A stretch of 64,000 nucleotides of DNA from positions 9,954 to 73,953 of the forward strand of contig CAVZTX010000014.1 in the NCBI GenBank assembly GCA_963778375.1. The letters run 5' to 3'. Source of the stretch: CAVZTX01 sp963778375. GTDB lineage: Bacteria; Chloroflexota; Ktedonobacteria; Ktedonobacterales; Ktedonobacteraceae. Under the pieces are notes generated by a model that was given only the letters and a program-made list of their open reading frames with translations, searched no databases and was not told the DNA's origin. A program made the position numbers and the translations under genes. Every line of letters starts with the position of its first letter. Positions within the stretch are counted from its first letter, which is position 1. This document shows positions 1 to 8,840 of this stretch, piece after piece.

Positions 1-369
1 CATCCTTTGTCGCTCACTCCTATGTATGTTGAGCGCGACGATCATGTCACCGGCTTGGTACGCTTGTTGTCGATCGCCTTGCGCGTCTTGACACTGCTGG
101 AGTTTGTGGTGCGTTGTCACCTGGCCCAACAAGGCGCTTCCCTGGCCGGGCTGTATGCGGGCAATCCCAAGCGTGCCACGACTCGGCCCACCACTGAGCG
201 CTTGTTGGAAGCCTTCCAAGGAATTTTCTTGACCATCCTGGTTGAACCGGATCAGACCCGACGCCATCTCACTGCTCTTTCTGCCCTTCAGCAACAAAGC
301 CAGCACTTGTTGGAGTTCTCTCCAACTCTCTATTCCCACCTGAGCGAGGATTCTTCAGAACCCCCATAA
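1..369 (+). pseudogene. C-terminal end of an IS1634/IS4-type transposase (cut by window edge)
   Basis: The reading frame is open from the first base, so the gene starts outside the window; only the last 122 codons are visible. The text GLVRLLSIALRVLTLLEF followed by a GLYAGNPKRAT motif and an RPTTERLLEAF segment resembles the C-terminal part of IS1634-like DDE transposases, which would bind transposon ends and move the element. The catalytic DDE core is not in view, so whether the gene is complete cannot be judged. It ends with TAA, about 50 bases before a second insertion sequence, which suggests nested or adjacent mobile-element debris. Family assignment is from memory of the motif and is moderate. 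Confidence 0.55.
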
Positions 370-419
370 AAATGCGCGAAAAGACAGAGAGCAACAGAAA
401 AGCAGATAAAGATAAGAAA

Positions 420-1300
420 CAATGTTGCTAGTTGGAGAAGGGCTAAAGAGAGAATTGAGCGAGAGCAAGCTTGCCCCCGGCCAGTTCAATCAAGCAATTG
501 ACCATCGCTGCGGCATAGCCAAAGCGTGCGGTTAGGTACTTCTCCATGCGATGAAAGAGCTTCTTGAGATGATTGACGATTGTGATGACGCTGAAGATGC
601 GTTCAACGATCATGCGCTCATTGCGCTCTCCACGCTGACAAAACTGCCAGTTGACCGGCTCATGTCCCCGTTTGCGGAAGCCCAGATCACTGAGCACCTC
701 AGTCTGCTCTGTCCAGCGCTCGCCCACTTCAGCAAAGTGTTGATCATGGGTGTTGGCAGTTGCCCAAGCCCAGTCAATAATTTGCCCGTGCGGGGTCATC
801 AACCAGCACAGCTTGACTCCGACAATCCAGCGATGATTATTGAGGCCTTTCTTGCCGACCTGCGCAGGACTGCGCCCTTGCCGAATGGGATGGAGCAACT
901 CAATGCCATAGCTATCAATCACACTCTTGGCTTGGGGAGCGACCAAAAACTGATCCGTCAAGGGCTCGTAGATGGCCAGCAAGCGCAACAGGCGCGAACA
1001 GTATGGCAAGTGCGGAAACAAGTGCAGCCAGTCTCCTTTGAGCCACCGATAAAAGGCCCGATAGTGCACGCCTTTGAGCGTGAACAGAATGCCAATCGTC
1101 ACAATTTCACTAGGATACAGCTGGGCGTTGCTCCGCTTGTTGACATGCGCCAGTTTGTCGTCTACCATACAAAAGAGTCGGATGATTATCTCTTCGGTTC
1201 GCATCAGGTTGTGCTCCTTTTCGCCATGGTTTGCTTCGTGGCTCAAGCATCGCACAACCTGTTTGCTTTTTCAACTCCCTCCTTTCAACTAGCAACATTG
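420..1300. mobile_element. Complete IS982-like insertion sequence with terminal inverted repeats
   Basis: The element is bounded by a perfect 15-base inverted repeat, CAATGTTGCTAGTTG at 420-434 and its complement at 1286-1300, with further imperfect pairing inward. The same hexamer TAAGAA sits just outside both ends (413-418 and 1303-1308) and may be the target duplication. One transposase gene fills the inside on the minus strand. Intact ends plus an intact catalytic triad suggest a recently active copy. The family name rests on the transposase type; I could not compare with a database. Confidence 0.7.
443..1204 (-). CDS. IS982-like DDE transposase
   Basis: Catalyses cut-and-paste movement of the surrounding insertion sequence. 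Numbered from the chosen start (253 aa), the probable catalytic residues are D97 in VIDSYG, D173 in LSDLGF and E202 in VERIFS, giving a D-D-E order in a DDE_Tnp_1-type fold; a conserved HDQHF turn lies between the two aspartates. The start used here is the ATG preceded by AAAAGGAG; an upstream in-frame ATG at 1255 would add 17 residues without a good ribosome site. The gene lies wholly between the inverted repeats. No frameshift or stop is seen, so it looks functional. Confidence 0.75.
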   Translation of the reverse strand: MRTEEIIIRLFCMVDDKLAHVNKRSNAQLYPSEIVTIGILFTLKGVHYRAFYRWLKGDWLHLFPHLPYCSRLLRLLAIYEPLTDQFLVAPQAKSVIDSYGIELLHPIRQGRSPAQVGKKGLNNHRWIVGVKLCWLMTPHGQIIDWAWATANTHDQHFAEVGERWTEQTEVLSDLGFRKRGHEPVNWQFCQRGERNERMIVERIFSVITIVNHLKKLFHRMEKYLTARFGYAAAMVNCLIELAGGKLALAQFSL

Positions 1301-1324
1301 GTTAAGAACGAAAAGTGTCGATCT

Positions 1325-1635
1325 TGTCTGCCTGTCACGCTGGTATGTCTTGCAGATAATCGGACGCCCGTCGGTTCCGCTCGATAAATAATAGAGCTTA
1401 ATATTGAATAGTAAACTCTATTATTTTTGTGCGATCATGAGTATCCGCAATCGTTGGTCGGAACCACCACTGGAGATGCTCCTGAGTCGCACGTTCAATG
1501 CCCGGTTTTCCGTGAGCCTGAGAGGGGTTTCGAGGATTGAGCTCTGGAAGAGGCCACTCTGTACTTTCTTCGCAAAATAAAGCATCTATCGTTGAAGATG
1601 TGTAAATGGCCTAACATGTCTGCCTGTCACGTTGG
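1325..1635. repeat. Pair of 19-base direct repeats (1325-1343 and 1617-1635)
   Basis: TGTCTGCCTGTCACGCTGG at 1325 recurs at 1617 with one change. Together they bracket about 290 bases with no convincing gene between the insertion sequence and the next gene. They may be the edges of a lost or non-autonomous element. Nothing else in the 1301-1665 gap looks coding. Confidence 0.4.
1386..1426. terminator. AT-rich hairpin, possible bidirectional terminator
   Basis: A perfect 11-base inverted repeat, AAATAATAGAG at 1386-1396 and CTCTATTATTT at 1416-1426, runs into a T-rich stretch. It lies in the gene-free gap and could stop transcription leaving the minus-strand gene at 1666-2430. The 19-base loop is long for a classic terminator, so the call is weak. 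Confidence 0.35.
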
Positions 1636-1665
1636 CTATCTTATTGAATACCTTTCCTGCTCTCT

Positions 1666-2430
1666 TTACAATGTTATATAAATAATGTGGCGATTGATAG
1701 GATGTCTCAAGCTTTGGCTACCAGCTATACGCCGGGTTCTGACCTGTATACCCACATACCCGGCTCGTAGTGAATTGACCAGTGGCAAGAGCATCTCTTC
1801 ACCACATTTGTGATCCTTCGTACACGCATCACACAGATAGCCTTCGTCTTCATAGATGCATTGAGTACAGAGGCTGGTAGCGGGTTCTCCGGATACATCG
1901 CAAGGAACGATCGGCAAGCTATTCCTGGCAAGGATCTGGATAGTCTTTCCCTTCATTTCCACCTCATACTTCGCAATCACTTTCACCAGCAGTTCTGTCG
2001 TCGAACCAAAATCATACTCATAGGAGCATGGTTGTCCTGGGCTGAACACTTCTTCCAATTTCACCTGCATATTCTTGCGGCGCATATCCCACCAATAGGC
2101 ATCTTGGTCTGCATCCACGTAGTAGTTCAATCCACCAATTCGAAAGACGCTCAAGTGCCCACAACACTCCAGCCATGTATCCCTCAAAAAGTGATCCAAT
2201 GTCGCCAGAGTAGTATCAACAGCGACTTGCAGGTGCATCCAGTACATGGGTAAGCGGTATCCCTCCACGACCAGATGGAATGCCTTGATCTTTTTCGCTT
2301 GTTGACGACTCCCTATTTCACCCTGCATTGCTGCTCGTTGCTCACAGGATTCCAGATGCCTGATCATGCTTGCCTTACTCACCTCTCTGTGGCAAAAGAT
2401 ACACCTTCCTTTTGAGATCTGTCTCGTCAT
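1666..2430 (-). CDS. Zinc-finger plus plasmid pRiA4b ORF-3-like protein, copy 1
   Basis: Function unknown. Residues 10-29 hold a Cys-X2-Cys...His-X3-Cys cluster (C10, C13, H25, C29) like a small zinc finger. The middle (about 48-165) matches the pRiA4b ORF-3/IS1096 TnpR-like domain: YWMHLQV, an LDHFLRDTWLECCGHLSVF segment and VFSPGQPCSYEYDFG. The C-terminal third has a second Cys/His-rich cluster (CTQC, CDAC, HKCGEEM). A paralogue lies at 5505-6194. The start is the ATG after AGGAGG that aligns with the paralogue start. The last 27 residues have no counterpart there, so the 3' end may have shifted frame or run on into spacer. Confidence 0.65.
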   Translation of the reverse strand: MTRQISKGRCIFCHREVSKASMIRHLESCEQRAAMQGEIGSRQQAKKIKAFHLVVEGYRLPMYWMHLQVAVDTTLATLDHFLRDTWLECCGHLSVFRIGGLNYYVDADQDAYWWDMRRKNMQVKLEEVFSPGQPCSYEYDFGSTTELLVKVIAKYEVEMKGKTIQILARNSLPIVPCDVSGEPATSLCTQCIYEDEGYLCDACTKDHKCGEEMLLPLVNSLRAGYVGIQVRTRRIAGSQSLRHPINRHIIYITL

Positions 2431-2574
2431 ACGCTTCCTCCTCTGCTGGCTGCTCACTTTCGTTCAGTCACAGCATACGCTATGAACAGCAAGAAGAAAA
2501 GCGCAGCTATCATCTCTAGCCAGCTATGGTAAGATAGAGCCATCGCATCAAGCCTACCAGGAAGGGGAACGTGA

Positions 2575-3249
2575 ATGGACGTCTTAAAGAAAAACCTAGA
2601 ACAACGCGAGAAACCGGAACTTTTCGCCATCATTCAACATATGCTGCGCCAGGAGCCGGAATTGCAATGGCTTCTCACTACACCACTACCAACCGCCTCC
2701 TCTCGGCAGTCCTCTGTTGATCCAGCGGTGTATCGTCAGCAGATTCTAGCTGCGATGTCGGCTGGAGATTATCAGCGCAAGCGCAAACACGGTGAGGTCC
2801 AGCGAAGACTGACTGCTATAAAGACCATCGCCGACGAGTTTGTCACACAGGAACATTATGCCGCAGCTCTCACCATTTACGAGGTGCTTGTGAGCGAGGT
2901 TATTGAACACTTCAATGACTATCGGGATGAGTATATCGCGTTTTGTGTTATTCTCGTTAGCTGTATCGATGGACTGGATAGCTGCTTCGCAGGGGAAGAG
3001 GACAACCCGGAGCTACGGCTACGCATTATAGGCATACTCTTCGCTATCTACCGCTTCTATACCGATAGCGAGATGGACCTGAATGAAGACATCCCTGGCC
3101 TGCTTGTGGGTAACATCACAACAGAGGAACGACAGGTCGTCGCGGGTTGGGCACGCGATGCGCTTGCTAATGCTAAAAGCACAAAGTGGAGTTCGAGTTC
3201 CCGGCAGCAAAGGTACAGCGCATTTTTATTAGCGCTAGAAAAAGGATAA
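2575..3249 (+). CDS. Hypothetical alpha-helical protein, SWIM-associated type (short)
   Basis: I do not recognise a function. The 224-residue protein is helical, acidic and without signal peptide or membrane segment. Its opening (LEQREKPELFAIIQHMLRQEPELQWLL) and the later VYRQQI...GDYQ segment resemble the start of the next gene and the region that follows the zinc finger in SWIM zinc-finger proteins of Chloroflexota. The gene is followed after 8 bases by the longer relative at 3258, so the two are probably co-transcribed. GGAAGGGGAACGTG precedes the ATG as ribosome site. Confidence 0.5.
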   Translation: MDVLKKNLEQREKPELFAIIQHMLRQEPELQWLLTTPLPTASSRQSSVDPAVYRQQILAAMSAGDYQRKRKHGEVQRRLTAIKTIADEFVTQEHYAAALTIYEVLVSEVIEHFNDYRDEYIAFCVILVSCIDGLDSCFAGEEDNPELRLRIIGILFAIYRFYTDSEMDLNEDIPGLLVGNITTEERQVVAGWARDALANAKSTKWSSSSRQQRYSAFLLALEKG

Positions 3250-3257
3250 GAAGGATC

Positions 3258-4784
3258 ATGAATGAGCGTATGCATAAAGAGGCACGTCCTGCTCTTGAGA
3301 ATCTGCTGTCTGGCTTAAATCGTGATCAGTTGCAGTCACTTCTGCTGAAGTTGGCAGAGCAAGAGCCTTCCCTCATCGTGAGCATCCAGAAACAAGCTAC
3401 ATCGCTACAAACCTCTTTATCTCAGCCAACAACATCTCTACAACAGGCTCCTTCAAAGCCACCAATTGCCGTAGATACGAAGGCAGTACGTCGCCAGGTG
3501 CGATCCAGCATTCACAGTCTGGACCGTATGCGTTCTTCCGAAGCATACTGGCATATTGGGGCAGTGGTTAACGAGATAGGACAACTCGTCGAGCAGGCCT
3601 GGGCCTTGATCAAGGCCGACGACGGGCATCAGGCACTTACAGTCCTTGAGGCTATCACGGAAGAGTACATGAGCGAGTGGGAGAATCTCGACGACTCGGA
3701 TGGCGAAGCCAGCGGGTTTTTCAGTGATCTCGGCAGCGCATGGACGGAAGCGATCTTAAGTGCGGATTTGACCCGCGAGGAGCGAGAGCAATGGGCTGAT
3801 CAGTTCGCCGCTTGGCAAGCGGAACTCGATGATTATGGCGTGGATGAAGCGTTTGACGCGCCGCAAACGGCAGCGCTCAACGGCTGGGATTATCCTCCAC
3901 TCAAGCGGGTCTTGCAGGGGACTATAACTGAGCAAGGTGCCTGGGATGGAGAGCCTCCCCATTACGCAGATGACCTTACCGAGGCTCGGCTTCACATCCT
4001 AGAACGACGCGGGCGCTTCCAGGAGTACCTATATTTGGCTGAAGCAGAGGGGCACACTGAGGAATATGTCACCATGCTGGTTCGCCTGGGGCGTATCGAA
4101 GAAGCTATTTCATATGGACGGCAATACCTGGCAACACCTGATGAAGCATTGACCTTGGCAAAGGCCTTGTATGAGCATGGTGAGCACGAGCAAAGCTTAC
4201 AGATAGCTGAGCATGGGTTGAGCCTTGAGGGGCACAAGGCGTCCTTGGCAAAGTGGTTGCGCGATCAGGCGTGGTTGATGGGAGAGAAGACACGCGCACT
4301 TACTGCTGCTGAAGTCGCCTTTCGCGACGAGATTAACTTGGAGAATTACCAGCGGGTGTCCGAGATTGCTGAGGACCGATGGTCTGAGCGACGAACGGAA
4401 CTCCTGGATTATGCTCGCCAGACGAAATCGTCCTTTCCCAAAGGGCATATAGATGTGTTCTTACACGAAGGATTGATCGATGACGCCATCACAGCGTTGG
4501 ATCCCTATGCAAGCCATACGCTGGTAGAGCAGGTGGTAGATGCCGCTCTACAATCACAATCCCAGCTTGATTGGGTCATCCAGGCATGTCGCAAGCAGGC
4601 GGAGTATATCATGGATAGAGGCAAAGCCGAATTATACAGTTCAGCTGCCAACTGGCTCGCGAAGGCTCGACAGGCTTATTATATGTTGGGGCGCGAAAAG
4701 GAGTGGCAAACCTACCTGGATGAACTGCTGAGTCAGCATGGGCGTAAGTATAAGTTAGTTCCTATGCTAAAGACGTTACGGTAA
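3258..4784 (+). CDS. SWIM-family-like TPR/helical protein lacking the SWIM finger
   Basis: A 508-residue cytoplasmic helical-repeat protein. It resembles the long C-terminal part of SWIM zinc-finger proteins: LLLKLAEQEPSL near the start, an AVRRQVRSSIHSLDRM segment, then repeated TPR-like helices (RFQEYLYLAEAEGH, RIEEAISYGRQYL, WLRDQAWLMG) and a final KYKLVPMLKTLR. The Cys-X-Cys...Cys-X-His SWIM motif itself is absent, so it may act as a scaffold rather than bind nucleic acid. The start is the ATG following AAGAAGGATC; an in-frame start at 3186 would overlap the upstream gene by 64 bases and is unlikely. It belongs with the preceding gene as a tandem, related pair. Confidence 0.55.
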   Translation: MNERMHKEARPALENLLSGLNRDQLQSLLLKLAEQEPSLIVSIQKQATSLQTSLSQPTTSLQQAPSKPPIAVDTKAVRRQVRSSIHSLDRMRSSEAYWHIGAVVNEIGQLVEQAWALIKADDGHQALTVLEAITEEYMSEWENLDDSDGEASGFFSDLGSAWTEAILSADLTREEREQWADQFAAWQAELDDYGVDEAFDAPQTAALNGWDYPPLKRVLQGTITEQGAWDGEPPHYADDLTEARLHILERRGRFQEYLYLAEAEGHTEEYVTMLVRLGRIEEAISYGRQYLATPDEALTLAKALYEHGEHEQSLQIAEHGLSLEGHKASLAKWLRDQAWLMGEKTRALTAAEVAFRDEINLENYQRVSEIAEDRWSERRTELLDYARQTKSSFPKGHIDVFLHEGLIDDAITALDPYASHTLVEQVVDAALQSQSQLDWVIQACRKQAEYIMDRGKAELYSSAANWLAKARQAYYMLGREKEWQTYLDELLSQHGRKYKLVPMLKTLR

Positions 4785-4880
4785 CGAGGAATGCTGGTTG
4801 ATTCCATATTTGCTCACAGTTCTTCCTCTTGTTACGCTCTTATGAGAAGGACTGATTCCAGAATAGGAATATCAGAGAGG

Positions 4881-5462
4881 CTAAGTATTTTCTCTCGGCA
4901 CCGTTACGTTCTCATAAAGTGCTTCAAGAGGAATGCTGACGTTGATACTCTTTAGTTCCACCTCATCATCTGGCCCGAATGGATGAAGTGTCCAGAGTTT
5001 ATCACTTGCTCGCCGGTAGACATCGACAGCTTGCTCTTGCGTACTGATGAGTACATATTCCTGAATAGAAAAGCAACTCTGGTAGTAGCGAAACTTTTTT
5101 CCTCTGTCAGTCGCCTCAGTCGAGGGGGAAAGCACCTCAACAATCAGGCAAGGAGAATAAATGATATCGTTCTCTCCTTCCAGGTCGTCTGGATCGCAAC
5201 TGACGGAAGCATCGGGTAGAAGATAGCGCGTGCTGGAAATACTGACTCGCAGATCAGAGTTGAAGACTTCACAAGGGCTACCTCGTAAGGCTGCCGAGAG
5301 GAGACTGACCACATTGACGCTGATTCGAGAATGATTGGCGGTGCCCCCAGCCAACATGATGACAACGCCATCAATGTACTCGTAGCGGGCATCCAGACTA
5401 TTGCGGTCAAGTTCCAGATATTCTTCCACACTCATAAAGAGGCGATGCGGGTCTGCAGCCAT
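4881..5462 (-). CDS. Uma2-family (DUF820) putative endonuclease
   Basis: 193 residues of the Uma2 family, a PD-(D/E)XK-like fold abundant in cyanobacteria and Chloroflexota whose biological role is unsettled. Visible signatures: MSVEEYLELD at the N-terminus, an RYEYIDGVVIMLAGG segment, DLRV, LLPDASVSC, the conserved CLIVEVLSPSTEATDRGKKF block containing the expected E-V-L motif, and Y-X3-F/EYVLI. It is the last gene of the leftward run that includes the pRiA4b-like paralogue and the pyrophosphatase (42 bases after the gene at 5505). A deleted copy of this same gene is at 9750-9811. Confidence 0.8.
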   Translation of the reverse strand: MAADPHRLFMSVEEYLELDRNSLDARYEYIDGVVIMLAGGTANHSRISVNVVSLLSAALRGSPCEVFNSDLRVSISSTRYLLPDASVSCDPDDLEGENDIIYSPCLIVEVLSPSTEATDRGKKFRYYQSCFSIQEYVLISTQEQAVDVYRRASDKLWTLHPFGPDDEVELKSINVSIPLEALYENVTVPRENT

Positions 5463-5504
5463 GCGTTCCTACCTTTCGTGAACTCAGTGTACCACATGCG
5501 CAGC

Positions 5505-6194
5505 TTATCCACTATAGGCGCACATGCCCACACGTGGCGAGTTGACCACCGGCAAGAGCATCTCTTCACCGCACTCGTGGTTCTCTACGCAGTCATCGCA
5601 TAACCAGCCTTTTCCATCAAAGATGCATTGTGAGCAGACATTCGTCGCCGGTTTGCCACACTCTTCGCACAGGATCACCGGTGACGTATTCCTGGCCAGC
5701 ACCTGAATGGCTTTCCCTTTTGCTTCCACTTCCCGTTCAGCGATCACCCTCAGCTTCAGTTCCGTGGTCGTCCCATAATCATACTCGTAGGAGCAGCTTT
5801 GCCCTGGACTAAACACCTTGTCCAGGCGCACTCGCATACTTTTTTCATCCATCCCCCATCCATCATCCATTCCCGCGTCGACTGCATAACGCACACCTCC
5901 AATCTCAAAAGCGCTCAGATGCCCGCAGCACTCCAGCCAGGTATCCCTGAGGAAGCGGTCTAAGGTTGCCAGCGTAGTGCCTGCTGGCACCTCCAGGTGC
6001 ATCCAATACATCGGCAGACCGCGCCCTTCCACCACCAGATGGAATGTCCTGATTGGCTGGGCCTTCCGACGACTCCCGCCTTTCGCTTCAGTGCTTGCCC
6101 TTTGCTCGCACGCCTCCAGATGTCGAGTCATCGTTGATTTACTAAACTCGCTGTGACAAAAGGCACACGTTCCTTTTGAAATCTGTCTCGCCAT
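5505..6194 (-). CDS. Zinc-finger plus plasmid pRiA4b ORF-3-like protein, copy 2
   Basis: Paralogue of the gene at 1666-2430 and better preserved. A zinc-finger-like cluster CAFCHSEFSKSTMTRHLEAC opens the protein, a pRiA4b ORF-3-like domain follows (YWMHLEV, LDRFLRDTWLECCGHLSAF, VFSPGQSCSYEYDYG) and a Cys-rich tail (CEEC, CSQC, CDDC, HECGEEM) closes it, ending with CAYSG. The role is not known; the two metal clusters suggest nucleic-acid or protein binding. It begins 7 bases after the pyrophosphatase ends, so it is probably translated from the same leftward transcript. Confidence 0.7.
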   Translation of the reverse strand: MARQISKGTCAFCHSEFSKSTMTRHLEACEQRASTEAKGGSRRKAQPIRTFHLVVEGRGLPMYWMHLEVPAGTTLATLDRFLRDTWLECCGHLSAFEIGGVRYAVDAGMDDGWGMDEKSMRVRLDKVFSPGQSCSYEYDYGTTTELKLRVIAEREVEAKGKAIQVLARNTSPVILCEECGKPATNVCSQCIFDGKGWLCDDCVENHECGEEMLLPVVNSPRVGMCAYSG

Positions 6195-6201
6195 ATATTT
6201 C

Positions 6202-7870
6202 CTACCTTCGTCCTGCGTTTGCCATTTCCTCCTGGATACGTGGAAGCAGTGGAACTAATTGTTTTTTGCGTGAAACCAGTCCTTCCACAATCATCGTATG
6301 TCCATCCGCTTGCAAGGGAACACCGAGGACATCCGCGACAACCAATTCCGCACCAACAATAAGCAGGTGGCAGCGCATCTTAATAATATTGACAATCATG
6401 AAGAGAAAAGAGGTATAGCTATGGGCCTGTGCAATGCGTTCCATAGTGGAAAGCAATTCTGGCAGGCGTTCCTCGATAGCGATGGGATTGGCTACCTCCA
6501 CCGTTCCAATAGCGAAGATGTTTACATCCGCCCGAAACTCCTTAAAGTCTCGCGTCAGCAATTCCTCAGCCGGAACCTTCCTCAGTTCAGAAGCGGCAGC
6601 AGCAAAGATGGCCTGACCATAGTCTTCGATATCTTCTCCTGCCAACTCTGCCAGTACTGCTGCGATCTGCTTGTCACGCTCCGTACACGTGGGAGAACGC
6701 AGGATTAGGGTGTCAGTGAGTAAGCCTGCCAGCAGGATACCCGCCACCTCACGGGGGAGTGAAACCCTTGCTTCCTGGTACAAGATAGCAATAATGGTGC
6801 TTGCACTGCCAATCGGTTCGACTCGAAACAGCACAGGCCGGGTTGTATGCACATCAGCCACCCGGTGATGATCGATGATCCCGAGCAGTTCTGCTTCCTC
6901 TATCCCATCCACTGCCTGAGACCGCTCATTATGATCCACTAAGACGACCTGTTTGGGACGTGCATAAATCAAATCTGTCCGGGAGAGCGTTCCAACGAGT
7001 CTCCCCTGTGTATCAACGACCATCAGAGTTCCATGTTGCACCAGCGTAGGGCGAATCTCATCGATCTCATCATCGAGATGACAGGAAAGAAACTGCCGGT
7101 TCATGAAATCCTGCGCGCTAACACTCATGCTCATCAGCCGCACCGCGGTAAAGGTGTGATAGGGTGTACTGAGCACCATCACGCCCTGCTTCTGTGCCTG
7201 TTCCAGCGTGTCTTGAGCCACCGGTGCTCCGCCGGTAATCACAAGAGCGGCAGCCCCCGCTTCAATAGCGATCTTTTGGGCATCCCGCAAGTCACCCATA
7301 ACGACAATACTGTCAACTTCAATATAGCTCCGCAAGGTTTCAGGCTCCATCGCCGCCACCAGGACCCGGCTGCCTAACGTGCGACGACCCTCCACCAACA
7401 CACGTCCCTTCAGAACATGTACCATATTCTCACGCTCCAAAGGAACGCAGTTCTCAATGCAAGGATCCAGGTCATCGCGAAGCTCCTGGAAGAACAGTTT
7501 AGCGAACTCCTCCTGTGTAATGATGCCGCGTACCTTATTCTCGTTATCAACAACGGGGAGCGCGCGTGGAGCGTGCTGCTGCAAAAGCTGGGCCACCTCC
7601 AGCAGCGATTGCGTGCTACGAACAAAGATAATATCCTCGCTCATCACATCACGCACTTGCAAGTAGACATGTTCAAGCACTTGAGGTGGCTCGAACGTGA
7701 AATCGCTCAAGGACAAAGCCGATCTCCGGCTTCAGTTCGCCATGCCTCGCCGCAATCACCTGCGAGTTCCCCTGCAAGCACAACAACTGTGCATACCCGT
7801 AGGCTGAAGCAACCGCATCCATATCAGAGTGTTTATGTCCAATGACATAGGTTGTCTGCGCCATTGCCAT
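6202..7870 (-). pseudogene. ppaC: CBS/DRTGG/DHH family II inorganic pyrophosphatase, frameshifted
   Basis: Would hydrolyse pyrophosphate in the cytoplasm with Mn2+, under control of adenine nucleotides bound by the CBS pair. The N-terminal frame (7870 down to about 7690) carries the DHH-fold start YVIGHKHSDMDAVASA and HGELKPEIGFVLERF. The rest lies in the next frame: CBS (VRDVMSEDIIFV), DRTGG-like middle, second CBS (FMNRQFLSCHLDDEID), the IIDHH motif, and the DHHA2 signature SRKKQLVPLL at the C-terminus. The frames join near 7688-7700 and one extra base there would explain the break. The downstream frame has its own TTG start at 7716, but that product lacks the metal-binding GHKHSD motif. 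It could be decay or a sequencing error. Confidence 0.8.
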
Positions 7871-7910
7871 CTCCTATTCGCGTATGACTTTGCTAGTGAA
7901 TGTGAGCAAG

Positions 7911-8804
7911 CTAACCACCACCGTGAGCTTTCTGAGTTTTCTTTGACCGTTTATTGTCACTATTTCCGGTCTGACCCAGATGTCCAAGCTGAGCCAGAAG
8001 CGCCAGTTCTCGTTCACCACGCTCCACTAATTGCGCCTCCCAGGCATCCTTGTATGGACGCAACATAGAAACGAGTGTACGTGCTACCAGCAAATTGCGA
8101 TACCACCTCTGGTTAGCTGGCACGATATACCAGGGCGCTTCATCCGTACTGCACTGAGAAAGTGCATCCTCATAGGCCTTTTGATAATCATCCCAGTATT
8201 TACGCTCAGCCCAATCAGCAGTCGTGACTTTCCATGCATCCGCTGAATTTCTCTGCTGGGCCAGTAAGCGTTTCTCCTGCTCCTCGTAGCTCATATGCAA
8301 ATAGAGCTTCAGAATAACCATGTCATTCTGAGTCAGTAGGCGCTCAAAGTCGTTAATAGCGGCGTAGCGGCGACTCCAAGCTTCTTGTGGCACCAGGTTA
8401 TGCACACGCACAATCAGCACGTCCTCATAGTGGGAGCGATTAAAAATACCAATCACACCTCTACCCGGAGTGACCCTATGCACACGCCAGAGGAAGTCAT
8501 GGTCCATTTCTCGAGAGGTAGGGGCTTTAAACGAGCGCACCTCACATCCCTGCGGATTGACTCGGGAGAGGACCTGGTAAATCGTATCAGCCTTACCGCT
8601 CGTATCCATCCCCTGCAACACAACGAGTAAGCTATGATGGTGAGCCGCCGCCAGCAACTCCTGTAACTCACCGAGTTCCTTGCCGAGTTGTTCTAGTTCC
8701 GCCTTCGCCATTGCGGGATCCGTATGCTCATCGACATAGTCAGGATTATAGTCCTGCAACTTGACGTTACTCCCAGGCTCAACTTTCCATGCGAGTTCCA
8801 TCAT
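7911..8804 (-). CDS. ppk2: Polyphosphate kinase 2 family protein, copy A
   Basis: PPK2 enzymes transfer phosphate between polyphosphate and nucleotides, often recharging ADP or AMP. The 297-residue protein has a PPK2 domain: Walker A-type QGMDTSGKADT, NPQGCEVRSFKAPT, DFLWRVHRVTPGRGVIGIFNRSHYEDVL (lid region) and YWDDYQKAYEDAL...APWYIVPANQRWYRN. In the Walker region the usual GK(D/G)G becomes GKAD, a difference from copy B that may change activity or substrate. It lies between copy B (36 bases upstream) and the pyrophosphatase (40 bases downstream) on the same strand. A basic, low-complexity tail ends the protein. Confidence 0.85.
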   Translation of the reverse strand: MMELAWKVEPGSNVKLQDYNPDYVDEHTDPAMAKAELEQLGKELGELQELLAAAHHHSLLVVLQGMDTSGKADTIYQVLSRVNPQGCEVRSFKAPTSREMDHDFLWRVHRVTPGRGVIGIFNRSHYEDVLIVRVHNLVPQEAWSRRYAAINDFERLLTQNDMVILKLYLHMSYEEQEKRLLAQQRNSADAWKVTTADWAERKYWDDYQKAYEDALSQCSTDEAPWYIVPANQRWYRNLLVARTLVSMLRPYKDAWEAQLVERGERELALLAQLGHLGQTGNSDNKRSKKTQKAHGGG

Positions 8805-8840
8805 CCTTCTCCTTTCTCGCTGTCATCTTCTGAGAGAATC

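Noticed and set aside
551..1387. 278-residue plus-strand open frame
   Set aside because: It is the antisense of the IS982-like transposase; its text has no family resemblance and the minus-strand frame has the DDE triad.
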